DNA from: CAZSAK01 sp964605155
GTDB taxonomy: Bacteria > Pseudomonadota > Gammaproteobacteria > SZUA-140
Length of the DNA: 64,000 nucleotides
Direction: 5' to 3'
Assembly (NCBI GenBank): GCA_964605155.1
Contig: CAZSAK010000011.1
Span: 1 to 64,000 of the forward strand
The notes beneath the pieces were generated by a model. The model saw only the letters and a list, made by a program, of their open reading frames with translations. It ran no database searches and was not told where the DNA came from. Position 1 is the stretch's first letter, and each line of letters opens with the position of its first letter. Below are positions 40,229 to 49,759 of this stretch, in pieces. Position numbers and translations under genes: made by a program.

Positions 40229-42439
40229 ATGGAAAATCACCGGACACTTTTAGTATCAGACAAAGGATTGGTAACAGCAATGAACCGGTTTTTTGGCCTG
40301 CTTATGCTAAAGTTCTGTGCCGGCATGTTATTGGGCATATCCTTGACTGTACCGACTGCCGGTTCCGCGGCGGAAAATGCATCAATAACAGGTCAACGTG
40401 TGCTCGAGTCGGTCAGTTATTCCGCATTACCTGGCAATAAGGTCGAGGTGATGCTGACCATGTCGGGCGAAAAACCCCCGGCCCAACCGCTGAGTTTTAC
40501 TATCGACAATCCCGCACGTATCGCCCTCGATTTTCCCAATACATCCAGCAATGTCTCCAAGAAGCATACTATCGGGATCGGCGCAGCCAGGAGTGTCAAC
40601 GTCGTTGAAGCCAAGGGGCGCACCCGTGTTGTCATGAATCTGGTCAAGCTCGTACCATATGAGACCCGCGTTGAGGATAACAAGGTCTATATCGTGCTGG
40701 ACAGCGAAACTTCCGATGTCGCTTCATTGCCACCAGCAACAAACGGCAGTGCCGAGAGTGCCATGGGAATGGCAGACGACCATGCGGAAGGAGTGACCGA
40801 AACAGTCCGGCACGCCATCACCAATATCGATTTTCGCCGCGGCAAAGAGGGCGAAGGCAGGGTGCTTGTTTCATTATCCGATCCATCGACACCGATCAAC
40901 ATTCGCGAAGAAGGCGGCAAGATTGTCATCGACTTCATCGACACCCAACTGCCAAAGGACCTGGCGCAACGGCTTGATGTTATCGATTTTGCGACACCGG
41001 TGACCTATGTAGACAGCATGGTTGATGACAGCAATGCCCAGATCGTGGTTACTGCAGAAGGTGATTATGAACACCTTGCCTACCAGTCAAATCAGTTATT
41101 GACCCTTGAGGTCAGACCGATCAGCAAGGAAGAAGAGGAAGCCAAAAAGAAGGAAAAATTCGGCTATACCGGTGAACGTTTATCGTTGAATTTTCAGGAT
41201 ATCGAGATTCGTGCCGTGTTGCAGTTGATCGCGGACTTCACCGGTTTGAATATGGTTACCAGTGATACGGTAAAAGGCAACGTAACCTTGCGCCTGCAAA
41301 ACGTTCCCTGGGACCAGGCACTGGACATCATCCTCAAAACCAAGGGGCTCGATATGCGCAAGGAGGGTAATGTCATCCTGGTGGCACCGGGCGAGGAGAT
41401 CGCCGCGCGTGAGAAGCAGGAATTCGAGTCTCAGAAACAGAAGCAAGAACTGGCGCCGCTGCGTTCAGATCTTGTCCAGGTCAATTACGCCAAGGCGGCG
41501 GATATCGCCGATTTGTTGAAGGCGAAGGAAAATACCATCATGTCCGAACGTGGCAGCGTGACCATAGATGAACGGACCAATACCCTGTTATTGAATGATA
41601 CACCGGATAAACTGGAAGAGATCAGACGTCTCATCGACAAGCTCGACATCCCGGTCCGTCAGGTACTGATCGAATCCCGTATTGTGATCGCTAATGACGA
41701 TTTCAGCCGCGATCTGGGTGTAAGGTTCGGCGCCTCTGGCGTCAAGGATAATGACACCACAGGCATTATCGGGACCACGGGGAGTTTATCGGGGACCAAC
41801 TCAATCGTGAACAATGCGCCACCGCCGGTCAATGTCGGTTCACTCGCGCTCAATGACCGTTTGAACGTCAGCCTTCCCGTTGCAGATCCTGCGGGTCAGA
41901 TCGCCTTCGCGGTGCTGGGTTCGGACTATCTCGTCGACCTCGAGCTTTCCGCCATGCAGGCGGAAGGTCGTGGTGAAGTGGTCTCGAGTCCGCGGGTGAT
42001 AACATCGAATCAGTCCGAGGCTTCTATCGAACAAGGTGTCGAGATCCCCTATCTGGAGGCCTCTTCCAGCGGTGCGGCGACGGTATCATTTAAAAAGGCC
42101 GTGCTGAGCCTGACGGTGACACCGCAAATCACGCCAGATGACCGGGTCATCATGTACCTGACAGTCAAAAAAGACAGCGTGGGGCAGATCTTCCAGAATG
42201 TACCCAGTGTCGATACCCGTGAAGTGAATACACAGGTGTTGATCGATAACGGTGAAACGATAGTGCTCGGTGGTATCTATGAACAAACCCGCAGCAAGGA
42301 GATCGATTCCGTTCCGGTGTTGGGCAGCCTGCCGGTGGTGGGGGCGCTGTTCCGTACGACCCGCAAGGTCGATGACAAGGCAGAACTGCTGATATTTGTG
42401 ACGCCTAAAATCCTGAAACAAACCCTGGGATTGCGTTAA
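40229..42439 (+). CDS. pilQ: Type IV pilus secretin PilQ
   Basis: 736 residues from the ATG at 40229 behind a GGGGGCG stretch; the ATG at 40280 (MNRFFGLLMLK) gives a better signal peptide and is a real alternative. After the signal come AMIN domains (about 45-270), the STN/N0 domain (LNFQDIEIRAVLQLIADFTGLN), N1 (PLRSDLVQVNYAKAADIADLL) and the secretin barrel ending LLIFVTPKIL. It forms the outer-membrane pore through which the pilus passes. Unlike the preceding genes it is separated from pilP by 22 bp. Confidence 0.95.
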   Translation: MENHRTLLVSDKGLVTAMNRFFGLLMLKFCAGMLLGISLTVPTAGSAAENASITGQRVLESVSYSALPGNKVEVMLTMSGEKPPAQPLSFTIDNPARIALDFPNTSSNVSKKHTIGIGAARSVNVVEAKGRTRVVMNLVKLVPYETRVEDNKVYIVLDSETSDVASLPPATNGSAESAMGMADDHAEGVTETVRHAITNIDFRRGKEGEGRVLVSLSDPSTPINIREEGGKIVIDFIDTQLPKDLAQRLDVIDFATPVTYVDSMVDDSNAQIVVTAEGDYEHLAYQSNQLLTLEVRPISKEEEEAKKKEKFGYTGERLSLNFQDIEIRAVLQLIADFTGLNMVTSDTVKGNVTLRLQNVPWDQALDIILKTKGLDMRKEGNVILVAPGEEIAAREKQEFESQKQKQELAPLRSDLVQVNYAKAADIADLLKAKENTIMSERGSVTIDERTNTLLLNDTPDKLEEIRRLIDKLDIPVRQVLIESRIVIANDDFSRDLGVRFGASGVKDNDTTGIIGTTGSLSGTNSIVNNAPPPVNVGSLALNDRLNVSLPVADPAGQIAFAVLGSDYLVDLELSAMQAEGRGEVVSSPRVITSNQSEASIEQGVEIPYLEASSSGAATVSFKKAVLSLTVTPQITPDDRVIMYLTVKKDSVGQIFQNVPSVDTREVNTQVLIDNGETIVLGGIYEQTRSKEIDSVPVLGSLPVVGALFRTTRKVDDKAELLIFVTPKILKQTLGLR

Positions 42440-42600
42440 CAATAAAATTTTTCAAAAAGGCTAAAGGGATTCAGACAGGATGCCGAAATATAATCAAATG
42501 CTGACAACATTGCCCCGGCGATTGAAACACGTTATTGAAGAAAGTCGCAGGGTAATTAAAAAGGAATTTACCTTACTAGGACCGATTACAGCACAACAGT

Positions 42601-44439
42601 ATGTGGGCAAAGATAAAAAACCTGATCATTCTTTCCATCGTCATAACCTGTGCGGGGTGTAGTGGCGACCTGGGATTTACCACTACCTCCACGGGTTCTA
42701 GTATCACCTCTTCCTCTTCCGCAGTCAGTTCGATCACCTTACTCACCAGTTCCCCTCAAGCGGGTTCAAGCGGTTCCACACCGGTAACCATTACTGCTAT
42801 CGTCAAGGATGGCGGTAACCTGGTACAGGAAGGCATACCCGTTATATTCAGTGCGGACAGTGGTTCTTTGCAGATCACCCAGTCGGAAACCGATGCCGCC
42901 GGCATTGCGACGGCGACGTTGACACCGGGAGGCGATTTTACCAACCGCACCATCAATATATCCGCAACTACCGGCGAAGTTTCCCAGTCTACGACGATCA
43001 ATGTTGCAGGCACTGCGTTATCGATCAGCGGCGAAAATACCGTTACAATCGGCGATACGACACAGTTGACGATCGTACTCACAGATTCCGACGGCGATCC
43101 GATAAGTGGCAAGACCGTCACAGTGACATCGGCGAATGGCAATACGCTGAGTGCTTCATCGGTCGATACCGATTCCAGTGGCCAGGTACAAATCAATGTA
43201 ACAGCAACAGTCGCTGGCACGGATTCAATCTCAGCAACTGCTCAGGGAGCCACTGCGACACACAGTTTGGCCATATCGGGGGATCAGTTTCAGATTACCA
43301 CTCCGGCTGTGGATGCCGAAATCGATCTTGGTGCTGTACAAACGATCACTGCACGTTGGCAGGTAAGTGGCGTTCCACAGGTTGGGCAGACTATAAATTT
43401 CACATCCACTCGCGGAACCCTATCGGCCAATACCGCAGTCACTAATGCCAGTGGTGATGCATCGGTGACGATCACCTCCAATAATGCCGGTCCTGCAACT
43501 ATCACGGCTTTTGTCAGTGGAGGGCCATCGACGAGCAAGGCAGTGGAATTCGTGGCAACGACGGCGGCTGCCATTGAACTACAGACAAGTCCTTCAACCA
43601 TCGGACCGAATGATGGTAATCAGGTTATTACTCAGCAATCGACGATTACCGCGACGGTACGTGATGCAGATAATAATCTTGTTAAGAATAAGGTGATTCG
43701 TTTCTCCATTACGCAGGATAACAGCGGCGGTTCTCTTACTACTGCAACTGCAACTACCAATTCACTGGGTAAGGCCTCAACGACCTATGTGTCTTCCGCG
43801 GCGACCACGGCACTGGACGGTGTCATCATCAAGGCAGAGGTACAGGATACACCGGCTGTAAATACTACAGTTACCTTGACAGTGGGGAAAAGTGAATTAT
43901 TCGTTATCCTGGGCACAGGCAACAAGATTGTAGATTACAGCGAAACGCAATATAACAAGCAATATGTAGTATTGGTGACCGATTCGGCGGGTAACGCGAT
44001 CGAAGGTGCAGATGTGAATATCGCAATCAATCCACTGGAATATTACAAAGGTTCACGTACATACGGTGGAGTCCTCTGGGATCCAGTTATCAATGCCACC
44101 TGTGCCAATGAAGACCTCAATGAAAACGGGATACTCGATACCGGGGAAGACGTCAATGGTAACAGCAAGCTGGATCCGGGGAATGTCGTCAGTTCTCCGG
44201 CAACCGTCACTACGGGCGCCGATGGTTCCTTCCAATTTGACCTGATATATGCCAAAGATTTTGGTGACTGGACCAGGGTGAAATTGACGGCTTCCACTGA
44301 AGTTTCTGGTACTGAAGCTACACATACGGTAAAATTTATACTTCCTGTGGCGACCGGCGATATCAGTAACGAGAATGTCGCACCACCCGGCCTTACCAGC
44401 CCGCATGGCGCTGCTGCCGTTTGCACCGACCCTAACTAG
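42601..44439 (+). CDS. Ig-like (Big1) repeat lipoprotein downstream of pilQ
   Basis: 612 residues from the ATG at 42601. An N-terminal lipoprotein signal (ILSIVITCAGC) is followed by a Ser/Thr-rich linker (30-50) and four or five bacterial Ig-like type 1 repeats of about 95 residues, each with PVTITAIVKD..GN.V..GIPV.FS and GIATATLTPGG strands as in intimin/invasin family proteins. The C-terminal 150 residues contain NEDLNENGILDTGEDVNGNS, a calcium-binding-like dockerin/EF-type loop. It is likely surface-exposed. The position after pilQ suggests a link with pili or adhesion, but it is not a standard member of that operon. Confidence 0.75.
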   Translation: MWAKIKNLIILSIVITCAGCSGDLGFTTTSTGSSITSSSSAVSSITLLTSSPQAGSSGSTPVTITAIVKDGGNLVQEGIPVIFSADSGSLQITQSETDAAGIATATLTPGGDFTNRTINISATTGEVSQSTTINVAGTALSISGENTVTIGDTTQLTIVLTDSDGDPISGKTVTVTSANGNTLSASSVDTDSSGQVQINVTATVAGTDSISATAQGATATHSLAISGDQFQITTPAVDAEIDLGAVQTITARWQVSGVPQVGQTINFTSTRGTLSANTAVTNASGDASVTITSNNAGPATITAFVSGGPSTSKAVEFVATTAAAIELQTSPSTIGPNDGNQVITQQSTITATVRDADNNLVKNKVIRFSITQDNSGGSLTTATATTNSLGKASTTYVSSAATTALDGVIIKAEVQDTPAVNTTVTLTVGKSELFVILGTGNKIVDYSETQYNKQYVVLVTDSAGNAIEGADVNIAINPLEYYKGSRTYGGVLWDPVINATCANEDLNENGILDTGEDVNGNSKLDPGNVVSSPATVTTGADGSFQFDLIYAKDFGDWTRVKLTASTEVSGTEATHTVKFILPVATGDISNENVAPPGLTSPHGAAAVCTDPN

Positions 44440-44587
44440 GTCAAGTATTACGAAGTAATATCTTAGATATACTCGGAGTGCTGCAGTTAAAGACCAACAG
44501 GCTGGCGATAATATACGCCGCCATCTTTCCTTCGTTTCATTAACTCAAGCCGCATCAAATTCTTGATTATCGTGTATTATTACCGGT

Positions 44588-45160
44588 ATGGATCAACCGG
44601 TAAATCTGTTCCTTGTCGGTCTGATGGGCGCCGGCAAGACCACCATCGGCCGGCAACTCGCTCGGCGCCTGAAATTATCATTCGTGGACAGCGATCATGA
44701 GATCGAGACCCGCACCGGCGCCAATATTCCCTGGATATTCGATATCGAAGGTGAGAAAGGCTTTCGCAAGCGTGAGCGCGATATCATTGACGAGTTGACC
44801 CGTCGTAACGGGATCGTGCTGGCTACAGGTGGAGGCGCTGTCCTGGGTAAGCGCAACCGCGCCAATCTGTCACAACGTGGGATCGTGATCTATCTTCACA
44901 CATCACTTGATCAGTTGCTGAAGCGAACCGCAAAGGATCGTAACAGGCCCCTGTTGCAGACCGAAGATCCACGTGCAAGGTTGGAGACACTATTGACGGA
45001 ACGCGATCCCCTGTATCGGGAGATTGCGGATATTATTGTTGAGACGGATAATCGCAATGTCATGGATACCGTAAGGGTGATCATGAAGGGGATAAAGCAA
45101 CACATGCAGGACTCAACGGTAAAGGCTGACAGCAGAACCCGCAAACAAGGGAAAGGTTAA
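44588..45160 (+). CDS. aroK: Shikimate kinase
   Basis: 190 residues. P-loop GLMGAGKTTIG (11-21), shikimate-binding DSDHEIETRTG, and IEGEKGFRKRERDII, then ATGGGAVLG and the lid RTAKDRNRPLLQ. It phosphorylates shikimate in aromatic amino acid synthesis. Immediately upstream of aroB, the conserved pair. Confidence 0.96.
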   Translation: MDQPVNLFLVGLMGAGKTTIGRQLARRLKLSFVDSDHEIETRTGANIPWIFDIEGEKGFRKRERDIIDELTRRNGIVLATGGGAVLGKRNRANLSQRGIVIYLHTSLDQLLKRTAKDRNRPLLQTEDPRARLETLLTERDPLYREIADIIVETDNRNVMDTVRVIMKGIKQHMQDSTVKADSRTRKQGKG

Positions 45161-45180
45161 CCGGCGAATGGTATGCAAGC

Positions 45181-46254
45181 ATGAAAACCCTACATGTTGA
45201 ATTAGGCGAACGCAGTTATCCGATATATATTGGCCAGGACCTGCTTGCCAGGCCGGAATTGCTGACACGCCATATCGCGGCTAGACAGGTCATGCTTGTG
45301 ACCAATGAGACAGTTGCGCCGCTGTATATGGAGAAGGTCAAGGCGGGCCTGAAAGACTACCAATGTGAAGCTGTTGTATTGCCGGACGGCGAACAATACA
45401 AGACCATTGAAGTGCTGAATGTCATCTTCGATGCCCTGCTGACACAGCACTTTGATCGTAGTGTTACGTTGATAGCGCTGGGCGGTGGTGTGATCGGCGA
45501 CATGGTGGGATTTGCCGCGTCTTGTTATCAGCGTGGCGTGGCCTTTATACAGGTGCCGACGACATTGCTCGCACAGGTAGATTCATCGGTTGGTGGCAAG
45601 ACGGGCGTTAATCATCCGTTGGGAAAAAACATGATCGGTGCGTTTTATCAACCGCAGTGCGTGATTATCGATACCGATGTATTAAATACACTGAATGATC
45701 GCGAACTGGGCGCGGGTCTCGCGGAGGTCATCAAGTACGGTCTGATCCGCGATCGGGCCTTTTTCGAGTGGCTGGAGACCAATATAGACGCCTTGTTAAA
45801 ACATGATGCAACGAGTCTGATCTATGCCATCGAACGTTCGTGTACCAACAAGGCCGAGGTTGTCGCGGTAGATGAGCGGGAGGGCAGCATACGGGCCTTG
45901 CTTAACCTTGGCCATACCTTTGGCCATGCCATTGAAACCGGTCTTGGATACGGGAGCTGGTTACATGGTGAGGCGGTGGCTACAGGGATCTGTCTTGCGG
46001 CCGAACTATCGCGAAGGCTCGGGTGGCTCAGCGAACAGGATGTGAAACGGATTGTCACATTGATCAGGCGTGCCGGGCTACCGTGTCATTCACCCCCTGA
46101 ACTGGATGCCAAACGCATGCTGGAGCTGATGGCGGTGGATAAAAAGGTCCGCTCCGGCACGTTGCGCCTGGTCCTGCTCGAATCCATCGGCCATGCCGTA
46201 CTCCGCGATGACATTGATTCCGAAGCCTTGCGAGCGACCATCGAAGCGAGCTGA
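45181..46254 (+). CDS. aroB: 3-dehydroquinate synthase
   Basis: 357 residues, usual length. NAD-binding and zinc residues: DGEQYKT, ALGGGVIGDMVGFAAS, PTTLLAQVDSSVGGKTGVNHP, GLAEVIKYGLI, NLGHTFGHAIE and LHGEAVATG. It closes DAHP to dehydroquinate. Begins 20 bp after aroK. Confidence 0.96.
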   Translation: MKTLHVELGERSYPIYIGQDLLARPELLTRHIAARQVMLVTNETVAPLYMEKVKAGLKDYQCEAVVLPDGEQYKTIEVLNVIFDALLTQHFDRSVTLIALGGGVIGDMVGFAASCYQRGVAFIQVPTTLLAQVDSSVGGKTGVNHPLGKNMIGAFYQPQCVIIDTDVLNTLNDRELGAGLAEVIKYGLIRDRAFFEWLETNIDALLKHDATSLIYAIERSCTNKAEVVAVDEREGSIRALLNLGHTFGHAIETGLGYGSWLHGEAVATGICLAAELSRRLGWLSEQDVKRIVTLIRRAGLPCHSPPELDAKRMLELMAVDKKVRSGTLRLVLLESIGHAVLRDDIDSEALRATIEAS

Positions 46255-46303
46255 ACAGCCCGGGCCCTGGAAGATTAAAGGGAAGCTGATATAGTTATAC
46301 AGT

Positions 46304-47473
46304 ATGATTCACAACGTGCCTGATAATGCGATTGCATTAGCACCCTATGCGGCGTGTGACGCCAATTCCCGCGGCCGTCGTTATCATGAGCCCCCGCCGA
46401 ACTACCGCAGCGAATATCAAAGGGATCGGGATCGTATCGTACATTCCGCCGCCTTTCGTCGTCTGGAATACAAGACGCAGGTTTTTGTGAACCATGAAGG
46501 CGATATGTTCCGTACGCGGCTGACTCATTCGATCGAGGTGGCCCAGATAGGTCGATCCATTGCACGTGTATTGCGCCTCAATGAAGACCTCACAGAAGCG
46601 ATCACCCTCGCCCACGACCTCGGCCATACACCGTTCGGTCATGCGGGGCAGGATACGCTTAACCGCTGCATGAAGGAATATGGCGGGTTTGAACATAATC
46701 TGCAATCGTTACGCGTGGTCGATACACTGGAGGAACGTTATGCGGAGTTCAGCGGCCTAAACCTGACCTACGAAACGCGCGAGGGTATCCTGAAACATTG
46801 TTCAACCCGAGTGGCTGCACGCCTCGGTGAGCTCGGCGAGCGCTTTCTACAGCGTCAGCAACCCGGTCTGGAGGCTCAACTAAGCAATGTTGCCGATGAA
46901 ATTGCCTATAATAATCATGATGTTGACGACGGACTCAGGGCTGGGCTCATCTCCATCGAGCAACTCGTTGAAATCCGCCTGTTTCAGCAACAATACGCGA
47001 TCGTAATCAAACAATATCCTTCCCTGTCCCTGCGACGCATAATTCACGAGGTCGTGCGCCGTATGATCAACTGCCAGGTCACCGATCTTGTCGATACCAG
47101 TCGCAAACGCATTACTGCGGCGAACCCTTCGAGTATCGATGCAGTACGTGAGATAGGGGGGGCGTTAATTGGCTTCAGCGCTTCAATGCAGGACATGAAC
47201 CTTGAATTAAAACGTTTTTTACGCACACACATGTATCAACATTACAAGGTGCGGCGCATGACAAATAAGGCTGATCGTATTGTGAGTGAGTTGTTTGATG
47301 CGTTTCACGGTGATCCGCAACTGCTACCGCCCGGATATCAGGCTAGGGTCTTGCCAATGGAAGGTGAGAATGGTATTGCCGGACGGGCACGAGTGGTGGC
47401 AGACTACATAGCCGGGATGACCGATCGTTTCGCCATCAGTGAACATGAACGGCTTTTCGATATCTCTAGCTAG
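46304..47473 (+). CDS. dgt: Deoxyguanosinetriphosphate triphosphohydrolase-like protein
   Basis: 389 residues. HD-domain metal ligands are H75 (TRLTHSIEVAQIGRSIAR), H104-D105 (LAHDLGHTPFGHAGQ) and a later Asp in NVADEIAYNNHDVDDGL. It splits dNTPs to the nucleoside and triphosphate. N-terminal SRGRRYHEPPPNYRSEYQRDRDRI is the typical lead-in of the dGTPase type 2 subfamily. It lies between aroB and the damX-like gene, an insertion relative to the standard order in some relatives. Confidence 0.94.
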   Translation: MIHNVPDNAIALAPYAACDANSRGRRYHEPPPNYRSEYQRDRDRIVHSAAFRRLEYKTQVFVNHEGDMFRTRLTHSIEVAQIGRSIARVLRLNEDLTEAITLAHDLGHTPFGHAGQDTLNRCMKEYGGFEHNLQSLRVVDTLEERYAEFSGLNLTYETREGILKHCSTRVAARLGELGERFLQRQQPGLEAQLSNVADEIAYNNHDVDDGLRAGLISIEQLVEIRLFQQQYAIVIKQYPSLSLRRIIHEVVRRMINCQVTDLVDTSRKRITAANPSSIDAVREIGGALIGFSASMQDMNLELKRFLRTHMYQHYKVRRMTNKADRIVSELFDAFHGDPQLLPPGYQARVLPMEGENGIAGRARVVADYIAGMTDRFAISEHERLFDISS

Positions 47474-47532
47474 ACCTCTGCGGGGCCTTGTTGGTACGAC
47501 TGTATCGTTGACCGGGGTAGGTCACGCAATTT

Positions 47533-47796
47533 ATGCACATATATATGCAAAACATTACCGCAGGCAACCAGTCACCCCGCTTTTATCATTTGATGCTGCA
47601 GAAGGATTTGCTTGAAGGTTGGACCTTGATCAGGGAATGGGGGGCGCAGGGGTTGCCGGGCAGGGTGAAACGTGATCACCACGAGAGCCGGGAAAATGCT
47701 ATAGCGGCCCTGTTACACGTCAGAGATGCGCAGATTCGCCGGGGGTTTCAGGTGGTATTTACACAGGGAGAGGGGATTCAAAATGGTCGCGAGTGA
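47533..47796 (+). CDS. Small WGR-domain protein
   Basis: 87 residues that make almost exactly one WGR domain: RFYHLMLQKDLLEGWTLIREWG, GLPGRVKRDH, then a helix ENAIAALLHVRDAQIRRGFQVVF. The name-giving Trp-Gly-Arg is WGA here. WGR modules bind nucleic acids in PARPs and in many bacterial proteins; alone they are of unknown role. It overlaps the next gene's start by 14 bp. Confidence 0.8.
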   Translation: MHIYMQNITAGNQSPRFYHLMLQKDLLEGWTLIREWGAQGLPGRVKRDHHESRENAIAALLHVRDAQIRRGFQVVFTQGEGIQNGRE

Positions 47797-49555
47797 GGGA
47801 CACATCTCATCAATGACCCACACACCTCAAAAACTGGACTACATAGCGCGCTTTGGCCTGAATAGAGAGCCATTTTCCGATGCTGTGGATGATGACTTTT
47901 TCTTCAGTGAGTCGGAAGAGGGTGAGCGCACAAGCCTGTCACGTATTCAACGCCTGAATCTGTTGTTGCATCTCGCGCCTTACAGCGATGTCTTGCTGGT
48001 TACAGGTGAAACCGGGATCGGTAAAACTACCCTGTTGCATCAATTTCTCGCCAGGGTTGATCCATCATGGCGCGTATGTGCCCTCAGTGCCTCGTCAACG
48101 GTCAAGCCCGAGGTTGTGTATCAATGTCTAATGCGGGAATTCGCCAAGGAGGAGCGCACCTCCGCAAACCAGCCCGACGATGTTGAAGACCTGCGTAAAC
48201 ATATCCGGGCGCTGCGGGAAAGCGCGAAGTCACCGATATTGCTAATCGATGATGCCCATGAACTATCGGATGAGGTCCTGCTATACGTATTACGACTCGT
48301 GCAAACGGGTAAAGATGGTGGCAAACGTCTTTCCGTCATCATGTTCAGTGGGGCGGATATCGAGCATACACTGGCTCAGAGTGATCTACAGCCCTTGCGC
48401 AATCTAATCAGTCATTCGTTCGAGCTTACGCCGCTTAACGAAGTAGATACGGGGAATTACATCAAACATCGGCTCGCAGCAGCCGGGATGTCCTCCGAGA
48501 GCCCCTTTACTCCCGCGGTGGTCAAGGTCATCCACGAGACATCTCATGGAATCCCCGGCAAGATCAACGAATTGGCACAGATGGTGTTGAAGAACAGTAC
48601 ATCGGTTGAGCTCACGTCAGATGTCCTGACCCCGCCTCCCCAGCAAAGCGTGTTCAAACGCTACGGTATTTTGGGCGTGATTGCCGCCGTAGTTGCCGTC
48701 ATCTTGCTGTCCATGGGCCAGATCAATTCGTTCTTTACCGCGGAGCATTCCACAGATACGCGGCAGTCTATGGCAGTGCAACGATCCGGAAACGCTCCTT
48801 TATCCGAGGAGGTGTCCGGGGCAGGCGGGCAGACGGAGCACGGCACTGACATGAATAGATTCGGGACCGCTTCATCCACCACAATGGCACAACGCACACA
48901 TGGTGAAACAGGGGACGATAAGTCGGCTGCTGGCACGGGCGAACATACTGAAACCATCACTGCAGATTCCGGAAATACGCCAGCCCATAATCTGGATGAG
49001 GACTCCGGTAACGATGCAATGATTGATGACCGGGATAAACGAAGCCTCGCCATGGTTGAAGTAGTTGTAACGGATTCGGAAAAAACTGTGAAGGTTGATT
49101 CGCCGACCAGTGATTCCCCTGAACCTGCAGCAACGGAACAGTCCCGGGAGGTGCCCGTCAAAAAACAGGAAAAACAGAACAATACCGATGTCCGCAATGA
49201 AAAGATGATCGCGACCCAGAATTCACCCGGTTCGGGAATACACCGTGAAACGTGGTTGCTACAGCAAGACCCGAAGAGTTTCACCCTGCAACTGATGGCT
49301 ATCAGGGAAGAAGCGACGATCATCAAATTTATCAATGACCACAATCTGCAGGATCAGGCAGCGTATTTCAATACTTATAATAACAACATTGAATGGCTCG
49401 CCGTTGTTTACGGTATCTACCCGACACGTGAGGAAGCGGAACGGGCCAGCAAACAACTTCAGGAGCGAATCGCAAGACTAAGGCCCTGGATTCGTAGCCT
49501 TAAATCCGTCCAGGAATCCGTTCATTCCAATCAGACACATCAAAGCGGGACATAA
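47783..49555 (+). CDS. damX: DamX-like AAA ATPase with SPOR domain
   Basis: 590 residues from the ATG at 47783, overlapping the WGR gene; ATG 47813 is an alternative. Residues 20-290 form an ExeA/GspA-like AAA ATPase with Walker A GETGIGKT (75-82) and Walker B ILLIDDAHEL. One membrane segment (GILGVIAAVVAVILLSMGQI) is followed by a long acidic disordered linker and a C-terminal SPOR domain (SFTLQLMAIREEATIIKFI...YGIYPTREEAERA) that binds denuded septal peptidoglycan. DamX acts in cell division. Location after aroB agrees with enterobacterial and Pseudomonas gene order. Confidence 0.85.
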   Translation: MVASEGHISSMTHTPQKLDYIARFGLNREPFSDAVDDDFFFSESEEGERTSLSRIQRLNLLLHLAPYSDVLLVTGETGIGKTTLLHQFLARVDPSWRVCALSASSTVKPEVVYQCLMREFAKEERTSANQPDDVEDLRKHIRALRESAKSPILLIDDAHELSDEVLLYVLRLVQTGKDGGKRLSVIMFSGADIEHTLAQSDLQPLRNLISHSFELTPLNEVDTGNYIKHRLAAAGMSSESPFTPAVVKVIHETSHGIPGKINELAQMVLKNSTSVELTSDVLTPPPQQSVFKRYGILGVIAAVVAVILLSMGQINSFFTAEHSTDTRQSMAVQRSGNAPLSEEVSGAGGQTEHGTDMNRFGTASSTTMAQRTHGETGDDKSAAGTGEHTETITADSGNTPAHNLDEDSGNDAMIDDRDKRSLAMVEVVVTDSEKTVKVDSPTSDSPEPAATEQSREVPVKKQEKQNNTDVRNEKMIATQNSPGSGIHRETWLLQQDPKSFTLQLMAIREEATIIKFINDHNLQDQAAYFNTYNNNIEWLAVVYGIYPTREEAERASKQLQERIARLRPWIRSLKSVQESVHSNQTHQSGT

Positions 49556-49637
49556 GTCAGCGCCATTGTTGTCGACTGTACCCATCGACATTTGGAAAAG
49601 TAGTTCTATATTCAGTAGGTTATTAGAAATATCCTGA

Positions 49638-49666
49638 TTGAACAGGCATCGGTTGATGCGTATAAT
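49638..49666 (+). promoter_or_regulatory. Promoter of gltBD
   Basis: TTGAAC (49638-49643), 17 bp spacer, perfect TATAAT (49661-49666). Transcription would begin about 87 bp before the gltB ATG. Confidence 0.75.
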
Positions 49667-49759
49667 TGAAACGTTTCGCTCGCGTTTTTTTACGGCCTGT
49701 GCGTCATATTAAATCATTAATAATCTCCAGTAATCTTTAACCTGGGCTGAGAAACACTG

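Noticed and set aside
42480..42662. 60-codon ORF between pilQ and the Ig-like gene
   Set aside because: It overlaps the lipoprotein start in another frame and has no recognisable features or good ribosome site.
48661..49344. 227-codon minus-strand ORF
   Set aside because: Antisense to the linker of the DamX-like protein, Ser/Val-rich as expected for the reverse of a repetitive acidic linker.
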